Notes: generated by a model from the sequence alone, not told the origin. A stretch of DNA of 64,000 nt from Spirochaetota bacterium (GCA_034190085.1 JAXHTS010000078.1:16601-80600); one strand, 5' to 3'; shown: positions 18,269 through 27,916, counted from the stretch's first letter. Translations and numbers: made by a program.

Positions 18269-19048
18269 ATGGCAGGTAGGGTACCATCAGATAAAAGATC
18301 CTCTGCAAAGGGAAGGTCAAAGGGCAAGGCTAAAGTAGCTAAGACAACGAAAAAAGCTGGCTCAAGGTCTGGGGTTGGTGGGGATGGTAGAGACAAAACA
18401 CCATACTATGTACTGGCTATAATGGCGCTTGTTACTATGATAGTGCTTTTATTGAATGAATATTATGGTAAGGATCAAAATGGTCTGGAAAGAAAGGACG
18501 TTGTTTCAAGAGAGATATCAGTGCAAGATGTTGTTGTCAATAGAAAGAATAGTGAGAAAGAATCAAGGGATATAGAAATAATGAATACGAATAGTAACCA
18601 TGTGACAAGTTCAATAATAGAGGATAAGAAAGCAGTAAATGAATATAGAATATATCTGGTGAAATATAATGAACTTAGCGAAAGGGTTTCACTTGAGCCA
18701 GTAATTAGGAGATCAAGGGGAAAATTGAATATAAGGGTAGCAATGAATGAATTGATAAAAGGACCTGAGGAAAACGAGAGGGGAAGAGGACTCCTGACCG
18801 CTGTGCCAAGTAATCTGAAATTAAAGGAATATGAATTGAAGGATCAATGCGCTATCTTGGATTTTAATAGAGCGATTGAAGAGAATGCTAATGGAGATAT
18901 CCTTCTCATGAGGATTGATCAGATATTATACACCATAACTCAATTTGACAATATTGATAGTATAATGATTATGGTGGAAGGGAAGAGAAAAAAATTTCTT
19001 GGGGGAGAGGGACTTTCTATAAATGGGCCGATTACTAAAAGGAGATGA
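18269..19048 (+). CDS. GerMN-domain membrane-anchored protein
   Basis: A 259-residue protein. I place the start at ATG 18269 because a GGAGGGA Shine-Dalgarno sits 8 nt upstream; a TTG at 18248 would add seven residues but lacks a ribosome site. A Lys/Ser-rich cytoplasmic tail (about 45 residues) precedes one membrane segment (YYVLAIMALVTMIVLLL). The extracytoplasmic part ends in a GerMN domain: RVAMNELIKGPEENERGRGLLTAVPSNLKL and AILDFN, then a Q-x-x-YT-T segment. GerMN was named from Bacillus germination and sporulation proteins, but single-domain forms are common in non-sporulating bacteria including spirochaetes. Overlaps the next gene by 4 bp (ATGA). Confidence 0.82.
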   Translation: MAGRVPSDKRSSAKGRSKGKAKVAKTTKKAGSRSGVGGDGRDKTPYYVLAIMALVTMIVLLLNEYYGKDQNGLERKDVVSREISVQDVVVNRKNSEKESRDIEIMNTNSNHVTSSIIEDKKAVNEYRIYLVKYNELSERVSLEPVIRRSRGKLNIRVAMNELIKGPEENERGRGLLTAVPSNLKLKEYELKDQCAILDFNRAIEENANGDILLMRIDQILYTITQFDNIDSIMIMVEGKRKKFLGGEGLSINGPITKRR

Positions 19049-19578
19049 GTGCTATTGTGCTGGAGATTGAGATAAAGGCATGGTGTGATAATCGCAATGA
19101 GGTTATTAACAGGATTGTCTCACTTGGTGGAGTAATGTTCAAAAGAGTAAGAGAGAGGGACATCTATTACAGTCATCCATGTCGAGATTTTGCAGAGACA
19201 GATGAAGCGTTGAGAATAAGAATTGAAGATAATACATATACTTTGACCTATAAGGGGCCGAAGTTAGGCAAAAGGAGTAAGTCAAGATTTGAGGAGGAGG
19301 TTCTGTTCAATGAACTCTCTGCAATGAAGAGCATATTAAATGAGATTGGATTTGTTGAGGTTGATAATGTTGTAAAAGTGAGGGATATCTACATCCTAAA
19401 CAATGTTGAGATATGCGTTGATAGGGTAGATGGTGTTGGGGATTTTGTTGAACTGGAAAAGATGGGGGGTGATAGAGAGAGTACAGAGAGTGAGTTATTC
19501 GCTCTAGCTGAGGAACTTGGCCTTAAGAGATTCGAGAGAAGATCTTATTTGGAGCTAAAACTGGAAATTAAAGAGTAG
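19045..19578 (+). CDS. cyaB: CYTH-domain protein, CyaB-type (class IV adenylate cyclase-like)
   Basis: A 177-residue CYTH tunnel-fold protein. The signature ExExK is EIEIK at residues 7-11. Further conserved residues sit in RERDIYY, DEALRIR, YTLTYKGPK, RFEEEV, VEICVDRVDGVGDFVELE and RRSYLELKL. The CyaB subgroup includes adenylate cyclases of Aeromonas and Yersinia, but most members have not been shown to make cAMP, and thiamine triphosphatase or other triphosphate activities are alternatives. The presence of two cNMP-binding proteins 11 kb away makes cAMP production plausible but does not prove it. It is translationally coupled to the GerMN gene. Confidence 0.85.
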   Translation: MSAIVLEIEIKAWCDNRNEVINRIVSLGGVMFKRVRERDIYYSHPCRDFAETDEALRIRIEDNTYTLTYKGPKLGKRSKSRFEEEVLFNELSAMKSILNEIGFVEVDNVVKVRDIYILNNVEICVDRVDGVGDFVELEKMGGDRESTESELFALAEELGLKRFERRSYLELKLEIKE

Positions 19579-19628
19579 CAAAAAGTACACAATTTATATG
19601 TAGCTATACATTAGCGAGAGACACTATC

Positions 19629-22025
19629 TTATCTCAATTGATAACCATTCTTTTTTAGGTCTCCTATTACCCTCTTTTGATGCATATCAATTTCATCAGG
19701 GGAGAGGGTCTTATCCCTGGATGCAAATACAATCTTGAAGGAGACGGACTTCATCCCTTCTGGGATGGGATTTCTATCATAGATCGATATCACATCAACG
19801 CTTTTGATGCAATCGCTATTACTCTTTTGAATTATTGAGCTAATACTATCTATATTTTGATATTTATCAGCCAATACGGAAATCTCAAAGGGAACCTCAG
19901 GATACTTTTGTAGATCCACAAATATTTTTTCCCTTTTTTGGCTATTAAAGCATATTGACACATTAAGATCGAAAATTCCTGCCTTGCCCTTTATCTCAAA
20001 TCTATCTATAATCTCTGGATGGAGTTCAAAGATTAACCCTATATTTTTGTTATCTATCAGTACGTTCATTGATCTTGCGGGATGTGCATATGATGGCAGG
20101 CCGGTCCTAGCTGGTGAATATTTCACGTTCATAATGCTTAGCTGTTCCAATAGATCTATCACTATGTTCTTTGCATCATAAAATAGGGGGTCTTCTGCCT
20201 TCTTTGAAAATACTAGTCCTGAAACATATCTCTCTTCACGAGCAAGCTCAGAGGACTTTCTCTTCTCCTTTAGATACACCCTCCCCAACTCAAAGATCCT
20301 AAATGTTTCGTTATATCTCTGATTCAGTTCAATATTATTGATTAGATTTGGGATTAGACTCCTTCTCAATCTATCCTGTTCCTGGGAAAGCGGATTTTTG
20401 AGGTGAAGCTCCTTGTCCTCGTTGGTCTTTAATAGATTGAGGAGCTTCTCGCTCACAAAGGAGTAGTTGCTTACTTCCACTATATTGTGATCCCTTGTCA
20501 GAATCTCCTTGATAAGCCTTTCAAAAGATCTCATCTCATTCTTGTGGGGTGTAATACAAGGAACGTAAGGGGCTTTTGGGGAAATATTATCATATCCGTA
20601 GATTCTACCCACCTCTTCCACAATGTCTTCAGGTATTGATATATCTCCAGTTGCCCTGTGTGAGGGGATCTCGATCCTAATGTCATCATTTTTGTTTTGT
20701 ATTTTAAAATCCAGGGATGTTAAAATATTATTTATTCTTTTATCATCCATGTCAATCCCAAGCCTTTTTCTTATGAAATCATAGCTCGTATTTACATATA
20801 TTTTGTTTGGCTTTCCTGGGTATGAGTCCACAATTGGGGTTGAAGCCTCCGCTTTAGGGATGAGTCGCTTAATTAAATCATAACATCTAAATATTGCAGA
20901 TGAACAGAGATTGGGATCTAAGGATTTTTCAAATCTGATAGCTGCCTCTGTTCTGAGGTTAAATCTACTGGAGGTCTTTCTTATCCTTATTGGATTGAAA
21001 TTAGCCGCCTCAAGCACTATTTCGCAAGTTCCGCTATCAATCTCGCTATCTATGCCTCCCATCACACCAGCAAGGGCGATCGGAGCAACCTGGTCAGCTA
21101 TCACAATATCATCAGGGGTTAATATCCGAGTCATACCATCTATGGTGTTCAGTGATTCTCCATCCTTTGCCATCCTGACAACGATACTATCTCCCTTAAG
21201 TTTGTTCCTGTCAAAGGCGTGCATCGGCTCACCAATCTCTGCCATCACATAATTTGTAATATCCACAATATTGTTGATAGGGCGCATGCCAATGGCGATA
21301 ACCTTTGCTTTTAGCCAGTCAGGTGATTCTTTAATCTCAATGTTTCTGATAAGCAATCCGCAATAACGAGGAGCCGCATCTGGATTTTTTATAGCAACAA
21401 TTAGCCTGTCAGTATCCCTAAATGATTGTTGAATGTTATAATCAATAACATCCCTGATGTCTCGACCGAATATTGCGGCTATCTCTCGAGCAAATCCTAC
21501 ATGGCCCCAGAGGTCAGGCCTATGGGTTATGGATTTGTTGTCAATCTCAAATCTTGTATCCATCCAATGAGGGAAGAGTTCGCTAAGGGATAGGCCCAAG
21601 GGCGTATTTTTCGGAAGGATCATTAATCCTGAATGATCATCCGATAGCCCAAGTTCCTTTTCCGAGCATAGCATCCCATTGGATTCTTCACCCCTAATAG
21701 TGGTTTTCTTTACGATAAAATCTTCCGTAAACCTTGTGCCAATGGTGGCCATTGCCACAATATCGCCTTTCATAGGATTTGACGCCCCGCATACAACGCG
21801 GATACTCCCTCTGCCTGTATCAAGATCAACTAATGTCAACTTATCAGCATTGGGATGAGGAAGAATATCAATAATCCTTGCTGTAAATATACTCTTTAGA
21901 TGATGATTTAAGTAATCGATGTCATCAATCTCAGCTGTTGACATAGTAAGTCTATCTGCTATCTCTTGGGAGTCTAGGTCTTTGATATCAACAATGTCTG
22001 AAGTTATATTTAATGAAAGCCACAT
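19629..22025 (-). CDS. pheT: Phenylalanine-tRNA ligase beta subunit
   Basis: A 798-residue subunit of the alpha2-beta2 enzyme that charges tRNA-Phe. Domains in order: N-terminal strand-helix (MWLSLN), EMAP-like tRNA-binding domain (about 42-150, ILPHPNADKLTLVDLDTG, VVCGASN), B3/B4 editing domain (about 210-375, MRPINNIVDITNYVM, EPMHAFD), B5 domain (about 400-470), core catalytic-like domain (EDIVEEVGRIYGYDN onward) and the FDX-ACB anticodon-binding domain at the C-terminus (QKYPEVPFEISVL). Standard length and order. It follows pheS by 11 bp. Confidence 0.97.
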   Translation of the reverse strand: MWLSLNITSDIVDIKDLDSQEIADRLTMSTAEIDDIDYLNHHLKSIFTARIIDILPHPNADKLTLVDLDTGRGSIRVVCGASNPMKGDIVAMATIGTRFTEDFIVKKTTIRGEESNGMLCSEKELGLSDDHSGLMILPKNTPLGLSLSELFPHWMDTRFEIDNKSITHRPDLWGHVGFAREIAAIFGRDIRDVIDYNIQQSFRDTDRLIVAIKNPDAAPRYCGLLIRNIEIKESPDWLKAKVIAIGMRPINNIVDITNYVMAEIGEPMHAFDRNKLKGDSIVVRMAKDGESLNTIDGMTRILTPDDIVIADQVAPIALAGVMGGIDSEIDSGTCEIVLEAANFNPIRIRKTSSRFNLRTEAAIRFEKSLDPNLCSSAIFRCYDLIKRLIPKAEASTPIVDSYPGKPNKIYVNTSYDFIRKRLGIDMDDKRINNILTSLDFKIQNKNDDIRIEIPSHRATGDISIPEDIVEEVGRIYGYDNISPKAPYVPCITPHKNEMRSFERLIKEILTRDHNIVEVSNYSFVSEKLLNLLKTNEDKELHLKNPLSQEQDRLRRSLIPNLINNIELNQRYNETFRIFELGRVYLKEKRKSSELAREERYVSGLVFSKKAEDPLFYDAKNIVIDLLEQLSIMNVKYSPARTGLPSYAHPARSMNVLIDNKNIGLIFELHPEIIDRFEIKGKAGIFDLNVSICFNSQKREKIFVDLQKYPEVPFEISVLADKYQNIDSISSIIQKSNSDCIKSVDVISIYDRNPIPEGMKSVSFKIVFASRDKTLSPDEIDMHQKRVIGDLKKNGYQLR

Positions 22026-22036
22026 ATGAAATTTCC

Positions 22037-23071
22037 CTAAAATTGTATCACAAATCTGATATCGCCACTTAACAGGTATCTTATATCGTTTATGCCGTAT
22101 CTCATCATTACTAGCCTGTCCAGGCCTAGGCCAAAGGCAAAGCCTGACCAGTTCTCAGGATCTATTTTGCCATATCTTAATACATTTGGATGAACTAGAC
22201 CGCATGGAAGAACCTCCACCCACCCGCTATATTTACATACACTGCACCCCTTGCCATCGCATATTAGGCAATGTATATCCAACTCAAATCCAGGCTCCAC
22301 AAAAGGGAAATAACCAGGTCGAAGCCTTATGGTAATATCCTTTTTAAATATCTCATTAAGAAGTACCTTCATAAAGAAGATGAGATGGGCAACAGATATA
22401 TCCTTATCCACCATCATACCCTCAATCTGATGAAATGTATTCTCATGGGACGCATCAGTGGTCTCATATCGGAATGCTCTGCCAGGACCAATAATCCTAA
22501 ATGGCGGCCTTAGTTTTTCCATGCCCCTGATCTGAATTGGGGATGTATGAGTTCTGAGTAGATTCCCATCCTCTGTCCAGAAGGTATCCTGCATATCCCT
22601 TGCTGGATGATGTTTGGGGATATTGAGGGCCTCAAAGTTATAATAGTCTGTCTCAACTTCTGGTCCGTCAAGGATTTCAAAACCCATTGACGTGAAGATA
22701 TCCTCTATCTCATATTGAATTTGTGAAATAGGATGCAGATGTCCTCGTTTAAATCGGTGTGTTGAGTCTGAAGTATTGAGTGTCACATCAATCCATTCGT
22801 CTTGAAGCAGTTGATCAATTCTATATTCAGAAAGCTCATTTCTTCTTTTATCAATGGATGACTCTATCTCTCTCTTTATTTCATTTGATTTTTTCCCTAA
22901 GCTTGCTCTTCTTTCTGGAGATACCTCTCCTAATGCTCTCAAAATTCCTGTTAGCCTTCCCTTCCTTCCCAGAACATCAATTCGAATTGTCTCTAATTCC
23001 TCAATACTATTTGATTTAAATATTTCTTGAATAGTCTCATTTCTGATTTTTTCTAATTTTTCTTCCATCAC
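22037..23071 (-). CDS. pheS: Phenylalanine-tRNA ligase alpha subunit
   Basis: A 344-residue class II synthetase subunit. The N-terminal coiled coil (about 1-95) binds tRNA. The catalytic part shows motif 1 (DIFTSMGFEILDGPEVETDYYNFEAL, seen around residues 125-150), motif 2 (FRIIGPGRAFRYETTDASH) and motif 3 (FAFGLGLDRLVMMRYGI). A Cys-rich insert HCLICDGKGCSVCKYSGW is present as in many bacterial PheS. Met1 and Met2 are adjacent possible starts. The pheST order is standard. No T-box or attenuator is visible in the roughly 120 bp upstream. Confidence 0.97.
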   Translation of the reverse strand: MMEEKLEKIRNETIQEIFKSNSIEELETIRIDVLGRKGRLTGILRALGEVSPERRASLGKKSNEIKREIESSIDKRRNELSEYRIDQLLQDEWIDVTLNTSDSTHRFKRGHLHPISQIQYEIEDIFTSMGFEILDGPEVETDYYNFEALNIPKHHPARDMQDTFWTEDGNLLRTHTSPIQIRGMEKLRPPFRIIGPGRAFRYETTDASHENTFHQIEGMMVDKDISVAHLIFFMKVLLNEIFKKDITIRLRPGYFPFVEPGFELDIHCLICDGKGCSVCKYSGWVEVLPCGLVHPNVLRYGKIDPENWSGFAFGLGLDRLVMMRYGINDIRYLLSGDIRFVIQF

Positions 23072-23191
23072 ATTTATTGTTGTTAAGTTTGGTGTTTTTA
23101 ATGACGAAAATTTTTATTTTATTCTAAAAAAAGTCAAGGAAAATATCTATCTGTTTCGGGCAAGGATTCAGGATAAAGGATCTATAAAATT

Positions 23192-24166
23192 TCAAAGGTT
23201 CTGTTGATTGTCAATTGCAACCTTGGCTGCACCCAGTGCAGCTTTTTTATCTTCATCCTTTACAACCAAATACTTAATATCCTCCTTTAAACCATCCAAG
23301 GCTCTCTCTCCTACAACGTCCTTTATGACTGGAAGAATGAGTTTATGAGCCCTAGATAATCCTCCTCCAATGATTACCGCTTCTGGATTAAATATATTAA
23401 CCAGATTTGCAATTCCAATTCCCAGGAGGGTTGATACTTTTAGGAATGTCTGAAATGCAAATTTATCGCCCCTATTTATCTCTTCATATACTATTTTAGC
23501 GGTGAGCTCCTCCTTATGAATACGAGAGTAAATAGTAGAATCCGTATATTTCCATAATTCCCTTCTAATTGTTCTTACTAACGCTGTTGCTGAGGCATAC
23601 ATTTCTAAACATCCCCTATTTCCACAGGGACACTTTCTTCCATTATAATCAATTGTTATGTGTCCAAACTCCATAGCGCTTCCCTGTTTCCCCGTGTACA
23701 ACTGATTGTTGATTACTGCCCCTCCCCCGATCCCTGTCCCCAGTGTTAACATAATCCAGTTTTTGAATTTGTTGCCGTGTCCCTTCCACCATTCTCCAAT
23801 AACGGCTGCTGTTGCATCATTCTCAAGAAATGTCACAATTCCAGTAGCCTCCTTTATCCTTTTTATTAATGGATAATTATCCCATACAGGAATATTTGGG
23901 CTTGCTATAATAATCCCCTTTTGTTTATCTATAGATCCAGCGGCTCCAATGCCAATAGATTTTATCTTTTTTATTGAAATTGATTGTGATTTTGTAAAAC
24001 TATTTATAATATTTATAATTTTGCTTTCGATTAAACAAGCGCTTTTAGGAGTTGAAGTCTTTGTAAATCCAATAGTATCCCCGCTTTGGTTTGTGATGAC
24101 GGCCTTTATATGTGTTCCTCCAATATCAATCCCAATATACATAGCAACCTCGAAATGTTTTTTCAT
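23192..24166 (-). CDS. ROK-family sugar kinase (glucokinase-like)
   Basis: A 324-residue ROK protein. The ATP-binding DIGGTHIK lies near residue 14, the catalytic Asp is in FLENDATAA, and GTGIGGG is the second phosphate loop. The ROK zinc site is complete: EFGHITID followed by CPCGNRGCLE. There is no N-terminal helix-turn-helix, so it is a kinase and not a NagC-type repressor. Glucose is the commonest substrate, but N-acetylhexosamines and fructose also occur in the family. Met9 at 24142 is an alternative start that begins nearer to the fold (MYIGIDIGG). No sugar transporter or regulator is adjacent. Confidence 0.9.
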   Translation of the reverse strand: MKKHFEVAMYIGIDIGGTHIKAVITNQSGDTIGFTKTSTPKSACLIESKIINIINSFTKSQSISIKKIKSIGIGAAGSIDKQKGIIIASPNIPVWDNYPLIKRIKEATGIVTFLENDATAAVIGEWWKGHGNKFKNWIMLTLGTGIGGGAVINNQLYTGKQGSAMEFGHITIDYNGRKCPCGNRGCLEMYASATALVRTIRRELWKYTDSTIYSRIHKEELTAKIVYEEINRGDKFAFQTFLKVSTLLGIGIANLVNIFNPEAVIIGGGLSRAHKLILPVIKDVVGERALDGLKEDIKYLVVKDEDKKAALGAAKVAIDNQQNL

Positions 24167-24425
24167 AAATGTTTATCCCTAACACTTTGGCCATCTGTTA
24201 TATCATTGATAAATTAGGATGCAATCAAAATTTATTATTGATAAAAATTAGAATGCTATATTAAGTGGACTGATGAAAGAGGTTATTGACTGAATTCTAT
24301 ATTATACAGAAGTGCTTAAAATGATTAGCATAGGGATTGAATAATTGAACATCTTGTCAGTTGTCATGATGGATTTGTATCCATATCTTTCTGTGAATCA
24401 TACTTTCATATCATTATTGAAAAAC

Positions 24426-25031
24426 ATGAAACTAGTAATAGCAACAAGGAATGCGAATAAAATTATAGAGATAAGAGAGAAATTTGAGCATATCACAGGA
24501 CTAGAGATTTTGACTTTAAAAGAATTTGAAGATGTTCCTGAGGTGGTTGAGGATGGGATTACCTTTGAGGAGAATGCCCTCAAGAAGGCTAGGGTGATCT
24601 CAAATTTTACAGGACTCCCTGCACTAGCGGATGATTCAGGCCTGGAGATAGAGGCTCTTGGAGGAGAGCCAGGGATCTATTCTGCTAGATATGCGGGTGA
24701 TGAGGTTACAGATGAATTTAGAAATATATTAATCCATGAAAAGATGAGAGATGTGCCGGCTGAGAAGAGGGGAGCGAGGTTTATATGCATTATTGCAATT
24801 TGTATGCCTGATGCAAGGGAATATGTAGTCAGAGGGGAGTGTTATGGGATCATTTCTTATTATATACAGGGGGAATATGGATTTGGTTATGATCCAATTT
24901 TTTATCTTCCTCATATGAAAAAAACCATGGCCCAATTATCGCTATCTGAGAAGAATCGAATAAGTCATAGGGCTATTGCTCTTGAGAAGTCAATTGATAT
25001 CTTAAATGGATTAATATCCTTTGAAAATTAA
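24426..25031 (+). CDS. rdgB: XTP/dITP diphosphatase (RdgB/HAM1)
   Basis: A 201-residue house-cleaning pyrophosphatase that hydrolyses dITP, dXTP and their ribo forms to keep them out of DNA and RNA. I start it at ATG 24426, giving MKLVIATRNANKIIEI, the usual first residues; a TTG at 24345 would add 27 residues that the family does not have. Key motifs are SxLxDDSGLEI (LADDSGLEIEAL), GIYSARYAG, GFGYDPIF and the C-terminal KNRISHRAIAL. It sits 20 bp before nth on the same strand, making a small nucleotide and DNA quality-control operon. Confidence 0.95.
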   Translation: MKLVIATRNANKIIEIREKFEHITGLEILTLKEFEDVPEVVEDGITFEENALKKARVISNFTGLPALADDSGLEIEALGGEPGIYSARYAGDEVTDEFRNILIHEKMRDVPAEKRGARFICIIAICMPDAREYVVRGECYGIISYYIQGEYGFGYDPIFYLPHMKKTMAQLSLSEKNRISHRAIALEKSIDILNGLISFEN

Positions 25032-25051
25032 GTAACAAGACTTACTTAGGT

Positions 25052-25684
25052 ATGACGAAAAGCAGGTCAAAGAAGATAATAGAGAAGCTTAAGGAGTATT
25101 ATGGTAATCCGGAGACTATACTATCATTCAATAATATTTATGAGCTTGTAATTGCTGTTGTCCTCTCTGCACAGACAACCGATAAACAGGTTAATTCTGT
25201 AATTAAGGATCTTTTTAGTAGATATTCTGATTTTCATGATCTATCATTGGCTACACAGGCTGATGTTGAAGATATAATTAGAAGTGTTGGCCTCTACAGA
25301 AGTAAGGCAAAAAATATTATAAATTTATCTATTGATATTATTAAAAATCATAATGGCAAGGTGCCGGATAGCCTGAAGGAATTGGTTCACCTTCCTGGAA
25401 TTGGGAGAAAAACAGCCAATGTAATTCTTTCATTAGGATTTGGCAAACCTGCCTTTGCGGTTGATACCCATATACTCAGGATTGCGGGTAGGATAGGTTA
25501 TATAAATTCAAATAATCCTAATATAGTGGAAAAGGCCATCACATCATATATTCCAAAGGATGATTGGATTTCCGCTCATCTTTTATTTATTAAACATGGT
25601 AGAAGTATATGTGTAGCCAGAAACCCGTTATGTGACGAATGTCCTATTAACCCTTATTGTGACGCATCAGGTAATATTTCTTGA
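25052..25684 (+). CDS. nth: Endonuclease III
   Basis: A 210-residue DNA glycosylase/AP lyase that removes oxidised pyrimidines. The helix-hairpin-helix is LPGIGRKTANV with the catalytic Lys, and the catalytic Asp lies in AVDTHILR. The [4Fe-4S] ligands C-x6-C-x2-C-x5-C are present near the C-terminus (CVARNPLCDECPINPYC). LSAQTTDKQVN is the other family signature. Its 3' end overlaps the converging membrane-protein gene by 38 bp. Confidence 0.97.
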   Translation: MTKSRSKKIIEKLKEYYGNPETILSFNNIYELVIAVVLSAQTTDKQVNSVIKDLFSRYSDFHDLSLATQADVEDIIRSVGLYRSKAKNIINLSIDIIKNHNGKVPDSLKELVHLPGIGRKTANVILSLGFGKPAFAVDTHILRIAGRIGYINSNNPNIVEKAITSYIPKDDWISAHLLFIKHGRSICVARNPLCDECPINPYCDASGNIS

Positions 25685-26966
25685 AGGCTATTATAGTTTC
25701 AGGATCATTAATGCCTAATTTATTATCATTATCTGGATCGAGACCAGTAATCCGTTTTAATGCCTTATAAGCGTTCATTGAAATTTTTATGTCGATATCT
25801 GTAAGAAATTCGAGTAACAATGGTATAGATTCTATACTCTTAAGTTCGGCTAACACAGCTATTCCCCAGAGCTTGAATTTCTTGTTGGAATTGTTTAATC
25901 TATTGTAGAAATCGATCTCATTACCATCAAGGTATTTAGAGGATAACTTTATGAAAAAAAGGGCGCTTTCAAGATCTGTATTTGGTTTCTGAGAGTAGTC
26001 ATGAGCATAGCTGACAATTTTTTTATAGGAGATATCTATATTTTTGTTTAATATATACCCTGAAATGAAGTCAGTCATGTTTAAGGTACCTAAAAAGAGT
26101 AGATCCTCCCATTTTGACTTATTATATTCTATATCAATTTCATATTTATTAGCGAATACTAATAGATTTTGAAAGAGATGAAAATCCATTTCCTCTATTA
26201 CTATATCCTTAAGTTCTTGTATTGGTGAAGTGTAACCGAATCGCAGTAGAAGCAGCCCTGATTCCTTTTTTTGATAGGAGAGTGTATTGGAATATTTGAA
26301 TACGGTTGATAGAAATACAATTATTGAAAAGAAAATGAATATACTTATAGCGATTGAGTATAAAAGTGGTCGGATGGGTTTCCTGAAGAATTCATAAAAT
26401 AATAGGTAAAGGAATGCCGTTGATTTTAATGCCTTAATAGCGGTGATAGCGGTTCCGCATGTAATAGTGGAATAGATGATTTTATCTGAAATAAAATATA
26501 GGATTGAGACAAAGAGGAAGAGAGGAATGGTTATGCTAGGCCTTCTTTTTAGCTTTAATATGAGTAAAAGAAGAAGCGAATAGATGACAAGATTTGAATA
26601 TCTGCCATTCAATAAACTCAATATCGGATTCCATGGCCAATTGGGTTCTCTAATATAATCAATAAAAGTGAAGATGATAGTGATTATATAGATTAGTATA
26701 AATGGGAATATCCTTAACTCGAGAAATAGTAGTAGTCCGCCCCTTTTGCCGTATCTATTCTCGTATTTTTCCTTATGATAATAGGTTTCGACAGAGGAGA
26801 AGTTGAAGATTAAATAAAAGGAAAACACAAAGAGATACATCCGTACAATTAAAGAAATTCCATACCAATCATAGTATAGGTTGAAACCAATATTAAAGAT
26901 TAGAAGGAATATTAAGATGTATATAAAGGCCTGTATATCCTTTAGCCTTGTTAATAGGATTGACAT
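25647..26966 (-). CDS. Polytopic membrane protein with C-terminal HEAT-like segment
   Basis: A 439-residue protein I do not recognise. The first ~215 residues contain about seven or eight hydrophobic segments with short polar links (for example FIYILIFLLIFNIGFNLYY and FPFILIYIITIIFTF). The remainder is soluble and helical and ends in a segment with HEAT-repeat character (IPLLLEFLTDIDIKISMNAYKALKRITGLD), a pattern often used for protein contacts. It starts 2 nt after the stop of the upstream gene, so both form one operon. The 3' end runs 38 bp into nth on the opposite strand. No enzymatic motif is visible. Confidence 0.7.
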   Translation of the reverse strand: MSILLTRLKDIQAFIYILIFLLIFNIGFNLYYDWYGISLIVRMYLFVFSFYLIFNFSSVETYYHKEKYENRYGKRGGLLLFLELRIFPFILIYIITIIFTFIDYIREPNWPWNPILSLLNGRYSNLVIYSLLLLLILKLKRRPSITIPLFLFVSILYFISDKIIYSTITCGTAITAIKALKSTAFLYLLFYEFFRKPIRPLLYSIAISIFIFFSIIVFLSTVFKYSNTLSYQKKESGLLLLRFGYTSPIQELKDIVIEEMDFHLFQNLLVFANKYEIDIEYNKSKWEDLLFLGTLNMTDFISGYILNKNIDISYKKIVSYAHDYSQKPNTDLESALFFIKLSSKYLDGNEIDFYNRLNNSNKKFKLWGIAVLAELKSIESIPLLLEFLTDIDIKISMNAYKALKRITGLDPDNDNKLGINDPETIIAFKKYYLMRHNKG

Positions 26967-26968
26967 GT

Positions 26969-27916
26969 TTAATCCATAGATTTTAGTTTTTCTAATGAAA
27001 TAAAATGATCTTCCATCCCTATACCTTTTTTATTGGTGCCTATTATAGTAAAGTCAGAATAATTTATTAATTTAATAAATTTATTTTTATAATTTTTAGG
27101 AAGAGGCATCTGTAATGAATGGATGGTTTTTGATACTATGAGATCTAAATCATCCTGCGCATCCTTATATGAGAATTCGGTGGATGTTGAACTCTGCTTA
27201 TTTTGATTTAGAGAAATAGATTCGAAATCTATGTTTTGGATAGGGATATTGCCGCTTTTTCTTGAAACAAATCCTCTAGAGAATTGTGCACCATCTAATT
27301 CAATATATGTGAGCAACATGGCCATATCTCGGAATTGAATTGAAATCCTGCTAAGACAAGTTATCTTGTCAATATATCTCTTGCCCCATGAATGCTCCCG
27401 TTGTCCAAAGCAGTTGATCTTTTTTTCAAGTCCTTTATCCTTTCCATCAATTATTGTTGCTGTACCCGTAATCTTACATCTTTGCTCATATTGCTCCCAG
27501 AGTTGAATCTCTTTCAATAGTTTTTGATCGGAGGGGCTATTGGCCCGTTGCGGAGTGAAAAAATATATTGGAAATATGCCTGATATATTAAATTTGGACT
27601 TTATATAGTCATTATTCAGACTCAATTCAAAGTTATCAAAGGGTGTTAGTATTTCATATACATAATTATTGCCATCCGCTATCTTCTTCTTGCGCCCATT
27701 CTCATCAAATTTTATTTGATTGTTGTATTCAAATTTGTTGCCATTTATAAGCAACAGCCATGTAAATTCTATTATATTTTTACTAAACCTATAATCTATA
27801 TCAGCGAAACCAAAGAATTTATTCTTCTTGTCAATAAAATTAATAGTGAATGATTCTATCCAATCTTTACCCCTCTTATACTCGTGTATATATTCGTCTT
27901 TCTCTTGTATCATCAA
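26969..27916 (-). CDS. Hypothetical protein with a CrtC/AttH-like HSWG motif
   Basis: A 315-residue soluble protein, beta-rich, without signal peptide. The segment GQREHSWGKRYIDK near residue 168 resembles the G-x-R-(D/E)-H-S-W-G motif of lipocalin-like CrtC/AttH-related and DUF7064-type proteins, which in some pathways act on isoprenoid or lipid substrates. Around it lie many beta strands (FFGFADIDYRF, MAMLLTYIELDG), which suits the double-calycin fold. This is a motif-level resemblance only. It heads an operon with a polytopic membrane protein, which fits a lipid-related role, but substrate and reaction are unknown. Confidence 0.6.
   Translation of the reverse strand: MMIQEKDEYIHEYKRGKDWIESFTINFIDKKNKFFGFADIDYRFSKNIIEFTWLLLINGNKFEYNNQIKFDENGRKKKIADGNNYVYEILTPFDNFELSLNNDYIKSKFNISGIFPIYFFTPQRANSPSDQKLLKEIQLWEQYEQRCKITGTATIIDGKDKGLEKKINCFGQREHSWGKRYIDKITCLSRISIQFRDMAMLLTYIELDGAQFSRGFVSRKSGNIPIQNIDFESISLNQNKQSSTSTEFSYKDAQDDLDLIVSKTIHSLQMPLPKNYKNKFIKLINYSDFTIIGTNKKGIGMEDHFISLEKLKSMD

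Noticed and set aside
18269..19048. Sporulation or germination locus
   Set aside because: A GerMN domain alone does not imply spores; no other sporulation gene is present and the domain is common in non-sporulating bacteria.
20911..21252. Plus-strand frame of 113 residues within pheT
   Set aside because: A shadow frame antisense to a conserved synthetase domain.
23072..23191. T-box or attenuator in the pheST leader
   Set aside because: No T-box consensus and no Phe-rich leader peptide are visible.
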